From Bradyrhizobium sp. (GTDB lineage Bacteria; Pseudomonadota; Alphaproteobacteria; Rhizobiales; Xanthobacteraceae): a stretch of DNA of 64,000 nucleotides. Positions 8,977 to 16,070 of this stretch are shown in pieces. Made by a program: the position numbers and the translations under genes. Within the stretch, counting starts at the first letter, position 1; the number at the start of each line of letters is the position of its first letter. The stretch lies in contig NZ_JACRMG010000003.1 of NCBI RefSeq assembly GCF_016219575.1, positions 58,372 to 122,371 on the forward strand. Direction: 5' to 3'. The notes under the pieces were generated by a model. It was not told the origin of the DNA, ran no database searches, and saw only the letters and a list, made by a program, of their open reading frames with translations.

Positions 8977-9798
8977 CTAATGTGCGGTCCAGCCACCGTC
9001 GACCGGCAGCGCAATGCCGGTGATCGACGATGCCGCGTCGCTGGCAAGAAACACCGTCAGCGCGCCGAGTTCTTCGACCGTGGCAAACCGCTTGTTGGGC
9101 TGTTGCGCCAGCAGCACGTCGCGGATGACCTGATCGCGGGAAATGCCATGCGCCTTGGCCTGTCCGTCGATCTGTGCTTCGACCAGCGGCGTATAGACAT
9201 AGCCCGGGCAGATCGCGTTGCAGGTGATGGCCTCTTCGGCCGTCTCCAGCGCCGTGACCTTGGTGAGCCCGACGATGCCGTGCTTGGCCGCGACATAGGC
9301 CGCCTTGAAAGGCGACGCGACCAGGCCATGGGCGGAGGCGATATTGATGACGCGCCCGAACCTGTTTTGGCGCATCGACGGCAACGCGGCCCGCGTGGCG
9401 TGAAACGCAGAAGAAAGATTGACCGCAAGGATCGCGTCCCACTTCTCGACCGGAAACTGCTCGAGCGGGGCAACATGCTGAATGCCGGCATTGTTGACGA
9501 GCACGTCGAGCCGGCCGAGTTCGGCGAGCGTTGCGGCAACCATCTCGGCAATGGAGCCGGCGCTGGTCATGTCGGCCGGCGAATAGCCGACACGGACGTT
9601 GAACTCGGCGGCAAGTTTCTCCCGCGCTTTTCCGATCTCGGCGGCGACGCCGAGGCCGTTGAGCACGACGTCCGATCCGGCCTCCGCCAGCGCGCGTGCG
9701 ATGCCGAGCCCGATGCCGCTGGTCGAGCCGGTGACGAGCGAGACCTTGCCCACAAGCGGCCTTGAAGCCGAATCTTGCGTCTTAACCTGGATGTTCAT
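8977..9798 (-). CDS. bdhA: 3-hydroxybutyrate dehydrogenase (SDR family)
   Basis: NAD-dependent oxidation of (R)-3-hydroxybutyrate to acetoacetate, the step after polyhydroxybutyrate breakdown. 273 aa. NAD-binding TGSTSGIGLGIA lies near residue 28, NNAG near 106, and the catalytic block is Ser in NIASAHG with Tyr and Lys in AAYVAAKHG. The substrate-specific tail AITCNAICPGYVYTPLVE, with QIDGQAKAHG and LPVDGGWTAH, is characteristic of the HBDH subgroup. Probably the first gene of an operon with the patatin. It is divergent from a LysR regulator, with a palindrome between them (9878-9896). Confidence 0.92.
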   Translation of the reverse strand: MNIQVKTQDSASRPLVGKVSLVTGSTSGIGLGIARALAEAGSDVVLNGLGVAAEIGKAREKLAAEFNVRVGYSPADMTSAGSIAEMVAATLAELGRLDVLVNNAGIQHVAPLEQFPVEKWDAILAVNLSSAFHATRAALPSMRQNRFGRVINIASAHGLVASPFKAAYVAAKHGIVGLTKVTALETAEEAITCNAICPGYVYTPLVEAQIDGQAKAHGISRDQVIRDVLLAQQPNKRFATVEELGALTVFLASDAASSITGIALPVDGGWTAH

Positions 9799-9877
9799 GA
9801 CTGGCCCTCTTGCCGTGATCCCTGGGCCAATCTGACGGGCGGACCGCCATTATGGAAATGCCGACTGGCTTCCAATT

Positions 9878-9896
9878 TGATAGGTTCGCGCTATCA
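9878..9896. promoter_or_regulatory. Candidate LysR-type operator (TGATAG-N7-CTATCA)
   Basis: Perfect 6-bp inverted repeat with a seven-base spacer, containing T-N11-A and the ATAG-N7-CTAT pattern known from LysR-type and OxyR sites. It sits between the divergent 3-hydroxybutyrate dehydrogenase (start 9798) and LysR (start 9967) genes, the usual place for such sites. Binding is inferred. Confidence 0.5.
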
Positions 9897-9966
9897 CTAT
9901 TGCCGTGTCATATCAGTGCGTTGTCGGCTAGCCTGGCGGCGAGGGGAAATTCGGAGCAGCACGATC

Positions 9967-10860
9967 ATGGAAATGCACCAGGTGCGATATTTCCTGGCGG
10001 TCGCGCGCACGCTGAATTTCACGCGGGCGGCCGACGACTGCAACGTGGCCCAGCCCTCGTTGACACGTGCAGTCAAGCAGCTCGAGACCGAACTCGGCGG
10101 CGACCTGTTTCGCCGCGAGCGGCCGGTACAGCTGACCGAGCTCGGCCAGCGCATGCTTCCGCTGCTGCAGCAATGCTACGACGCCGCAAGCGGCGCGCAA
10201 TCGCTGGCCGCCTCGCTGAAGAATGGCGAAGTCGGCATGCTTCGTATTGCGCTGACGCATTCGATCGATCTGTCGCTGCTGATTCCCTATCTCGACCAGA
10301 TCAAGCGGCAGTTCAACCGGCTGGAATTCCGCTTCCTGCGCGGCGACAGCCGGCAGGTTGGCGAGTATCTCAAGAACGGCGAGGCCGAGCTCGGCATTGC
10401 CGCCGAACTCAGCAGCGACTGGGATCGCCTCGATGTCTGGCCGCTGTTCACCGAAGGGTTCGAGCTCGCCTTGAGCGAACGACACCCGCTGGCTAGCCAG
10501 GACGGTATCGGATTCGATGATCTCAGGAATCAGCAGCTGCTATCGCGCCGCTATTGCGAACATGCCGAACGGATCAGTCATTCGCTGCGCGAGCATGGGC
10601 TCGACGTCGCTGGCAGCCACGAAATCTCTTCCGAGCGCGACCTCATTGAGCTGTTGGAGGCCGATATCGGCGTTGCCGTGATCCCGCATACCGCGACGAT
10701 CCCGAGGACGCTGAAGCGTACGGCGATCGAAGGACTGGACGCCCGGCGTACCGTGCACCTCTACGGCGTCGCCGGTCGCGAGCGGACGGCGGTCGCCTCC
10801 GCCGTCATGCGGATGCTGCGGGGGGCGGACTGGCAGCAGTTCCTGAACAAGGATCCCTAA
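9967..10860 (+). CDS. LysR family transcriptional regulator
   Basis: 297 aa DNA-binding regulator. The winged helix-turn-helix covers residues 1-60 (FTRAADDCNVAQPSLTRAVKQ, then LFRRE) and is followed by the linker and a periplasmic-binding-like effector domain. A frame extends upstream to 9775, but MEMHQVRYF is the normal LysR N-terminus and fixes the start near 9967 (a second ATG is at 9973). A cysteine in RRYCEH falls roughly where OxyR has Cys199, but the second OxyR cysteine is replaced by Ser, so redox sensing is not supported. Divergent from bdhA, which it may regulate. Confidence 0.9.
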   Translation: MEMHQVRYFLAVARTLNFTRAADDCNVAQPSLTRAVKQLETELGGDLFRRERPVQLTELGQRMLPLLQQCYDAASGAQSLAASLKNGEVGMLRIALTHSIDLSLLIPYLDQIKRQFNRLEFRFLRGDSRQVGEYLKNGEAELGIAAELSSDWDRLDVWPLFTEGFELALSERHPLASQDGIGFDDLRNQQLLSRRYCEHAERISHSLREHGLDVAGSHEISSERDLIELLEADIGVAVIPHTATIPRTLKRTAIEGLDARRTVHLYGVAGRERTAVASAVMRMLRGADWQQFLNKDP

Positions 10861-10960
10861 AGCGCGATGAGATCGGGATGAATCGTCATCGCGCTTCAGG
10901 TTGTTGTTTGAGCATGATCTTTTCGGAAAACCGCTTCACACTTTTCCGGATCATGCTCTA
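10860..10960. repeat. Bradyrhizobium-type palindromic intergenic repeat, two hairpins
   Basis: Two hairpins in tandem: an 11-bp perfect stem (10860-10870 with 10886-10896) and a longer stem bounded by GAGCATGATC (10910-10919) and GATCATGCTC (10949-10958). The unit fills the whole gap between the convergent LysR and peroxiredoxin genes. Its outer end supplies the TAG stop of the peroxiredoxin gene, and its first base overlaps the LysR stop. It may act as a two-way terminator. A degenerate relative is at 49699-49744. Confidence 0.85.
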
Positions 10961-11674
10961 GCGCTCCTCGCTCGCGCTGCGCAACGCCGCCAGGAGATCG
11001 TCGATCTCCATTCGCCTGCGGAAATCCGGATCGACGAAGCGCGCTTTCACCAGGCCGTCGCGGCCGACCACGAAGGTCGCCGGGATCGGCAGCACCCAGC
11101 CGTCATTGCCGTGAAAATTCGCCAGGTTCTGGTGCGACAACAGCCGCTGGATCTCGCTGCCGAGCCAGATCGCGAGGTTGAGCGAGAGCGCATAGCCGTT
11201 GTCCAGATCGGTCAGCACCGGAAACGGCGCACCGGACTCGGCCTTGAATTTCTCGGCGTATTCCTGCATCTCCGGCATGATCGCCACGACCTGTGCGTCC
11301 ATCGCCTTGATGCGGTCCAGCGCCTGGATCACCGCGCGCACGTTCAGCCGGCAGTAGGGACACCAACGGCCGCGATAGAACATCACGGCGACCGGACCCT
11401 TTGTCAGCAGCGATTTCAGCGTGACGATATGGCCGGCATCGTCCGGAAGGATGAACGACGGCATGGGATCGCCGGGATGCGGCGCATTCTCGCCGCCGCC
11501 GTTTTGATGGACCCGCGCCACCAGGCGATCCACCGCCTCGCCATAGGCCGGATAAATCTCGCGACCGGCCGCAGCATAGGCCTCCAGCTGCTCGCTCAGA
11601 GTTCCTTCCATGTCGCGGCACTGCAGGAAGGCCTGTCGAAGGCGCTCAGCATTGGCGGGCGACAATTGCGTCAT
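10958..11674 (-). CDS. Peroxiredoxin-like (AhpC/TSA) family protein
   Basis: Thioredoxin-fold protein, 238 aa from the ATG at 11674. The active-site region is FYRGRWCPYCRLN, a CxxC rather than the single TxxC of classical peroxiredoxins; GPVAVMFYRG precedes it and IPATFVVGRDG follows. This places it in the AhpC/TSA-related group often called peroxiredoxin-like. The N-terminal ~70 residues are a helical extension. GGAG six bases upstream supports 11674; an in-frame ATG at 11689 is nearly as good. No signal peptide, so cytoplasmic. Its TAG stop is formed by the end of the neighbouring repeat. Confidence 0.87.
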   Translation of the reverse strand: MTQLSPANAERLRQAFLQCRDMEGTLSEQLEAYAAAGREIYPAYGEAVDRLVARVHQNGGGENAPHPGDPMPSFILPDDAGHIVTLKSLLTKGPVAVMFYRGRWCPYCRLNVRAVIQALDRIKAMDAQVVAIMPEMQEYAEKFKAESGAPFPVLTDLDNGYALSLNLAIWLGSEIQRLLSHQNLANFHGNDGWVLPIPATFVVGRDGLVKARFVDPDFRRRMEIDDLLAALRSASEER

Positions 11675-11720
11675 GTCCGGCTCCGGCATGTTTTTCCGTA
11701 GATGATAATTTTTGCAGCGA

Positions 11721-11740
11721 GGCCGCCCCAAGGGGCGGCC
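11721..11740. terminator. Hairpin between small exported-protein gene and peroxiredoxin gene
   Basis: GGCCGCCCC and GGGGCGGCC form a perfect 9-bp stem with a two-base loop, between the stop of the small gene (11758) and the start of the peroxiredoxin gene. No clear U-tract follows on the minus strand, so it is a terminator or attenuator candidate only. Confidence 0.45.
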
Positions 11741-11757
11741 CCGAGGGCATCGGACGA

Positions 11758-12042
11758 TCAGGGACGATAGAAATTGCCGGTCGGATCGAGCGTACCCGAC
11801 ACCGAGTAGAGCTCGTTGTTGTGCATGAAGAACATGGTGTTGGCCGGCACCTTGGTGGCCTGCCTCATCATGGCGTCGTGGTTCTTCTCGCCAGCCGCCA
11901 TCGCCATGGCGCTCATCTTGCCGGGCCCGGCATACATGTAGGCCATTCCCGAGTTCATCTGCCACGCGGCTTGGGAGAAGGCCGCCGTCGCGATGGTAGC
12001 GAACGCAGCAGCAGCGATCAGGGTCTTGGACAGCTTGGTCAT
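11758..12042 (-). CDS. Small exported protein of unknown function
   Basis: 94 aa. The ATG at 12042 has a strong ribosome-binding site (GAGGAG seven bases upstream). Residues 1-24 look like a signal peptide (MTKLSKTLIAAAAFATIATAAF), leaving a mature protein of about 70 residues rich in Met, Ala and aromatic residues, with WQMNSGMAYMYAGPGKM and TMFFMHNNELYSVSG. I do not recognise a family. The several methionines and histidines could bind copper, but there is no clear MxxM array, so this is only a thought. It is divergent from a gene for an exported cupin, with a palindrome between the two. Confidence 0.8.
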   Translation of the reverse strand: MTKLSKTLIAAAAFATIATAAFSQAAWQMNSGMAYMYAGPGKMSAMAMAAGEKNHDAMMRQATKVPANTMFFMHNNELYSVSGTLDPTGNFYRP

Positions 12043-12219
12043 TGGGGGCTCCTCAGAAGGTTGGACGCCCGCCATTCGGGCGCTCCGCCATCTGAGGCCC
12101 TCCCGGCCTTGACGAGAAATACCGATGCGAAATCGGTTTGATAGCTCCCATGCATCAAGCAGCGAATGCCCCGCGAATAGCGCTGCGCTATCGAACCCAG
12201 AGCCAACCGGCATTTCCTT

Positions 12220-12236
12220 GTTGAAGCTTGTTCAAC
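12220..12236. promoter_or_regulatory. Palindrome in divergent control region (GTTGAA-N5-TTCAAC)
   Basis: A 6+5+6 inverted repeat about 70 bases before the cupin start and about 180 bases before the divergent small exported-protein gene. It is a plausible operator. No regulator gene is directly adjacent. A weaker GCCCG/CGGGC pair lies near 12070. Confidence 0.35.
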
Positions 12237-12308
12237 GAAATTGGTGTCGTCGCCGGCCGGAACATTGGGCCGGGGCCAAACGGCCAGATGGCCAAAGGAG
12301 ATTATGAC

Positions 12309-12785
12309 ATGTTCAAGCTCAGGAAAGATTCGCATCCGCTTCTCGCCGCACTGGCGTTCGCAGGCATTTTTGCCGCGGCTCCGGCGCTCGCCGGAGAATG
12401 CCCCGCCGACAAGATGAAGCCCAATGTGCGCGAGAAGGTCGACTACAAGCCGGTCGGCGTCACCGACGTCACGCTCGGCTCGATCAACCTGGAGAAACAG
12501 CCGGCCGCGATAAGGGATCGCGAGTTGCGCTTCCGCAAGCTGACCATCGAGCCCGGCGGCGTCGTGCCGTGGCACAGCCATGACGACCGTCCGGCGCTGA
12601 TCTATGTGCAGCAGGGCGAGATCGTCGAATACGCCTCGAACTGCGCCGACCCGATCGTGCACAAGGCCGGGGACATCCGCCCCGAGATGTTCGGTACCTC
12701 GCACTGGTGGAAGAACCTCGGCAAGGAGACCGTCATTCTCTATGTCGGCGACATCCGCAAGGATCCGCACGACAAGCACATGTAA
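12309..12785 (+). CDS. Exported cupin-domain protein
   Basis: 158 aa. AGGAG stands upstream of the ATG at 12309. Residues 1-32 form a signal peptide (LLAALAFAGIFAAAPALAGE), so the protein is periplasmic or secreted. The cupin metal-site motif is EPGGVVPWHSHDDRPALIYV (two His spaced HxH), and the second motif ends near TSHWWKNLGKETVILY. Two cysteines (CPADK and NCADP) may pair. Single-domain cupins range from isomerases to dioxygenases, so no reaction is assigned. The next gene on the strand is an MFS transporter, 99 bases on, separated by a strong hairpin. Confidence 0.85.
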   Translation: MFKLRKDSHPLLAALAFAGIFAAAPALAGECPADKMKPNVREKVDYKPVGVTDVTLGSINLEKQPAAIRDRELRFRKLTIEPGGVVPWHSHDDRPALIYVQQGEIVEYASNCADPIVHKAGDIRPEMFGTSHWWKNLGKETVILYVGDIRKDPHDKHM

Positions 12786-12808
12786 CGAGCCCTGCCCCTG
12801 CTCGTTAT

Positions 12809-12863
12809 GGGGATGTGACGCCCGGACCCCCGTGTTGCCCCGCACGCCTGGCGTCACATCCCC
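12809..12863. terminator. 14-bp perfect stem between cupin and MFS genes
   Basis: GGGGATGTGACGCC (12809-12822) pairs perfectly with 12850-12863 across a 27-base loop. It ends just before the ribosome-binding site of the MFS gene (start 12885). It may terminate the cupin transcript or control entry into the MFS gene; no U-tract is present, so its role is open. Confidence 0.45.
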
Positions 12864-12884
12864 CTCCTCTTTCGGGAGAGACCG

Positions 12885-14093
12885 ATGACCGAACTGGCCG
12901 CGACCATGAGAGCGAGCGGGATGCACGATCACTCGCCAGGCGTGGCGATGCGCTCAATCGTTATCGGGCTAACCGCCTTCCTCACCGTCGTCGACCTGTT
13001 TGCGACGCAAGCGATCCTGCCGGCGCTGACGCGGCACTATAGCGTGACGCCGGCCGCGATGGGTTTTGCCGTCAAAGCCAGCACCATGGGCATGGCGATT
13101 GCCGGTCTCGTGGTTGGCTTCTTCAGCCCGCACATCGACCGCAGGCTCGGCATCCTGGTGAGCCTTGTCCTGCTCGCCGTACCGACGATGCTGCTGGCAA
13201 GCGCGCCGGACCTGACTGTCTTCACCATGCTCCGTATCGCGCAGGGTCTCTGCATGGCCTGCGCCTTTGCACTGACGCTGGCCTATCTCGGTGAGCAATG
13301 CAGCGCGATGGACGCCGGCGGCGCGTTCGCGGCCTACATCACCGGAAATGTCGCGAGCAATCTGGTCGGCCGGCTGATTTCGGCTGGTGTCGCCGATACG
13401 CTCGGGCTGGCGTCGAATTTCTACTTCTTTGCACTGCTCAATCTTGCCGGCGCAGTACTCGTCTATTTCACCGTCCGGCGCGTTCAGCCGATGCATGCCA
13501 TGCCGGCCGCGCAGTCGCCATTCGCCGCAATGATCGCGCATTGGCGCAGCCCGCAGCTTCGCGCCGCCTTCGCCATCGGATTCTGCATCCTGTTTGCCTT
13601 CATCGGCACCTTCAGCTTCGTCAACTTCGTGCTGGTCCGCCCGCCGCTGGCGCTGGGCATGATGGACCTCGGCTTCGTCTATTTCGTCTTCGCGCCGTCG
13701 GTCGTGACGACCTTGTTCGCCGGAAGAGCGGTGGCGCGCTTCGGCACGCGGCCGTCGATCTGGGCGGCGTTGGCCGTGGCCGCCATCGGCCTGCCGCTGA
13801 TGCTGTCCTCGCATCTTGCGGAGGTACTGGCCGGCATGGTGTTGGTCGGAATCGGCACGTTCTTTGCGCAGGCCTGCGCGACCGGCTTTGTCGGACAGGC
13901 AGCGCAGGACAATCGCGGCATCGCAAGCGGGACATATCTCGCGTGCTACTTTCTCGGCGGTCTTGCCGGCAGCGCCGTGCTCGGCCAGTTGTTCGACCGG
14001 CTCGGCTGGGCGGCTTCCGTTGCCGGCATCGGCGTATCGCTCGGGATCGCCGCCCTCCTCACCACGCGCCTGAAGCTGATGCCGGCGCCTTAG
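12885..14093 (+). CDS. Major facilitator superfamily transporter
   Basis: 402 aa, about 12 membrane segments, inner membrane. The first segment begins at IVIGLTAFLTVVDLFATQAI; the loop after segment 2 is FFSPHIDRRLG, the family motif A position. The fold resembles the YnfM/arabinose-efflux group (DHA1-like), often exporters. Substrate unknown. A GGGAGA ribosome-binding site precedes the ATG at 12885; a later ATG (MRASGM, 12906) is possible. The stop codon overlaps the stop of the convergent alkylsulfatase gene by three bases. Confidence 0.88.
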   Translation: MTELAATMRASGMHDHSPGVAMRSIVIGLTAFLTVVDLFATQAILPALTRHYSVTPAAMGFAVKASTMGMAIAGLVVGFFSPHIDRRLGILVSLVLLAVPTMLLASAPDLTVFTMLRIAQGLCMACAFALTLAYLGEQCSAMDAGGAFAAYITGNVASNLVGRLISAGVADTLGLASNFYFFALLNLAGAVLVYFTVRRVQPMHAMPAAQSPFAAMIAHWRSPQLRAAFAIGFCILFAFIGTFSFVNFVLVRPPLALGMMDLGFVYFVFAPSVVTTLFAGRAVARFGTRPSIWAALAVAAIGLPLMLSSHLAEVLAGMVLVGIGTFFAQACATGFVGQAAQDNRGIASGTYLACYFLGGLAGSAVLGQLFDRLGWAASVAGIGVSLGIAALLTTRLKLMPAP

Positions 14094-16033
14094 GCAACCG
14101 GCGTGCGCTTCGGCTCCACGATCTCGAACATCCGCGGGAACTCGTCCATCAGCATCATCAATTCGCCGAGCCGCAGCGGATTGCCCGTCACCTTGATCCT
14201 GCCGGCGCCGACCGCATCCGGGAACGTGGTCAGTTTTGCGACGATCTCGTCGAGCACACCGCGCGCCAGGGTGAAGCCGGCGTCGGCGTCGGCGGCCTGA
14301 GCGCCTGCGACATAGGTCAGCGCGGAATTTTCCAGATTGAGAATGAAGGCCTCGCCGGTGTCGGTGAAACTCCAGTTCAGCACGATACGCTTGCCTTCCG
14401 CCTTCGGTCCGTTGAGGCGGACGCCGAGCACATCCCACAACTGCTCGGTGCGCAGGGCGGCCAGCGTCTCGCGCGGCATGGCGGCGCGCGGCGGCGCCTT
14501 CGGCATGCCCTGCCGCAATTCCTGGGCGCCGAACAGATAGGCGTTGCGCCAAGTCGAGCTTTCGGCGGCGTAGCCGAGTTGCTCAAAGGTGTCGGCGAGA
14601 AGCGCGCGGGCCGCCTGGTTGTCCGGATCGGCAAACACGACATGGCTCACCGCTTGCGCGACGAAGCGGAACTCTCCTTTCGCAAAATCCTTCCGCGCGC
14701 GGGTGAGCAGCGCGTCCGCACCGCCCATGTATTCGACATACTTCTTGCCGCTTTCGACCGGCGGCAGCGGATCGAGATGGACGGGATTGGCGTCGTACCA
14801 GCCGAGGTATTTCTGGTAGATCGCCTTCACATTGTGCCGGATGTGGCCGTAATAGCCGCGGCCGTGCCAGGCGCCATCGAGGCTCTTCGGCAGGCGGATG
14901 GCTTCGGCGATCTCTGTCGCGGTCAGGCCGTGGTTCATCAGGCGGATGGTCTGGTCATGCGCGAACTTGTAGAGGTCGCGCTGCTGACGGATCATGGTGT
15001 CGATCCGCTCCCTGCCCCATACCGGCCAGTGATGCTGGCCGCACATGGCGTCTGCCTTGCCGCCCCACATCTGCAGGGCCTCGCCGAGATATTTCGACCA
15101 GGCGAGTGCGTCGCGCACGTCGGCGCCGCGGAACGGCAGCAGATTGTGGAAATTATGCGTGCAGTTCTCCGCAAGGTTGAGCAGCTTGTAGCGCGGCACG
15201 AAAAAGTGCATCTCCGCCGGCGCTTCGCTGTTGGGCGCCATCTGGAATTCGAATTCGAGCCCATCGATCACGCGCTTGTCGCCGGTTGAAATGATGAGAT
15301 CGGTGGGGCGCAACAGCGCCACCGCCCCCGCCGCCATCGACTTGCCGAGCCCGCAATCGACGTGCCCGCGTACGCCCTTGGCGAGGAACGGCCCGAATTG
15401 ATATTGCGCCCGGCGCAGCATCGCCGGTCCCGCGATGATGTTCTCGGAGACCGCGTGCTCCATGAACAGGTTCGGCGCGATGATCGGCACGTTGCCGCTT
15501 GCGAGCGTGGCGTCGTCGAGCACGCCGCGCGCGCCGCCCCAATGGTCGGTATGGGTATGCGTGAAGATGACCGCGGTGACGGGCTTCCTGCCGCGATGCC
15601 CGAAATAAAGCTCCATCGCGGCGCGCGCGCCCTCGATCGACGTCAGCGTATCCACCACGACCACGCCCTTGTCGCCCTCGATCAGGGTCATGTTGGCGAT
15701 ATCGAGCCCGCGCACCTGGTAGACGCCGGGCACCACCTCGAACAGGCCGTGATTCATGTTGAGGCGCGACTGCCGCCACAGGCTGGGATCGACGGTTGGC
15801 GGCGCCTTTTCCTCGTTCAGGAAAGCGTAGGGCTCGAGGCTCCATACCACCCTGCCCTGCGGCGAGGCGATCTTCGCGTTCTCGATGGTGCCGAGGAATC
15901 CGCGCGCGGCGTCGTCGAAATCACGCGTGTCCGAAAACGGCAGCGCCTTCAGCGTCGCCTCGTGCTGCGCAATGACGGAAGCGGATGCGTCCTTGGGCGA
16001 CTCCTTCGGCATTTCGACGGCGGTCTGGGTCAT
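14090..16033 (-). CDS. Alkylsulfatase, metallo-beta-lactamase fold (SdsA1/BDS1-like)
   Basis: Hydrolyses alkyl sulfate esters to an alcohol and sulfate. 647 aa, the normal size. The Zn-binding motif THTHTDHWGG lies near residue 157, and the family-specific block ENCTHNFHNLLPFRGADVRD near 295; the helical dimerisation domain follows. The C-terminal ~125 residues are the SCP2-like domain (VLNWSFTDTGEAFILNLENS). No signal peptide is seen, unlike secreted SdsA1, so it may act in the cytoplasm. Start chosen at 16033 after GGGGAG. It lies 37 bases after a BVMO and in one operon with an acyl-CoA dehydrogenase. Confidence 0.92.
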   Translation of the reverse strand: MTQTAVEMPKESPKDASASVIAQHEATLKALPFSDTRDFDDAARGFLGTIENAKIASPQGRVVWSLEPYAFLNEEKAPPTVDPSLWRQSRLNMNHGLFEVVPGVYQVRGLDIANMTLIEGDKGVVVVDTLTSIEGARAAMELYFGHRGRKPVTAVIFTHTHTDHWGGARGVLDDATLASGNVPIIAPNLFMEHAVSENIIAGPAMLRRAQYQFGPFLAKGVRGHVDCGLGKSMAAGAVALLRPTDLIISTGDKRVIDGLEFEFQMAPNSEAPAEMHFFVPRYKLLNLAENCTHNFHNLLPFRGADVRDALAWSKYLGEALQMWGGKADAMCGQHHWPVWGRERIDTMIRQQRDLYKFAHDQTIRLMNHGLTATEIAEAIRLPKSLDGAWHGRGYYGHIRHNVKAIYQKYLGWYDANPVHLDPLPPVESGKKYVEYMGGADALLTRARKDFAKGEFRFVAQAVSHVVFADPDNQAARALLADTFEQLGYAAESSTWRNAYLFGAQELRQGMPKAPPRAAMPRETLAALRTEQLWDVLGVRLNGPKAEGKRIVLNWSFTDTGEAFILNLENSALTYVAGAQAADADAGFTLARGVLDEIVAKLTTFPDAVGAGRIKVTGNPLRLGELMMLMDEFPRMFEIVEPKRTPVA

Positions 16034-16070
16034 ACTCGTCACTCCCCTTGAATGTTTCCGGTCTCGACGC

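Noticed and set aside
9967..10860. LysR gene as OxyR
   Set aside because: Only one of the two OxyR cysteines has a counterpart, the other is Ser, and the neighbour being controlled is more likely bdhA.
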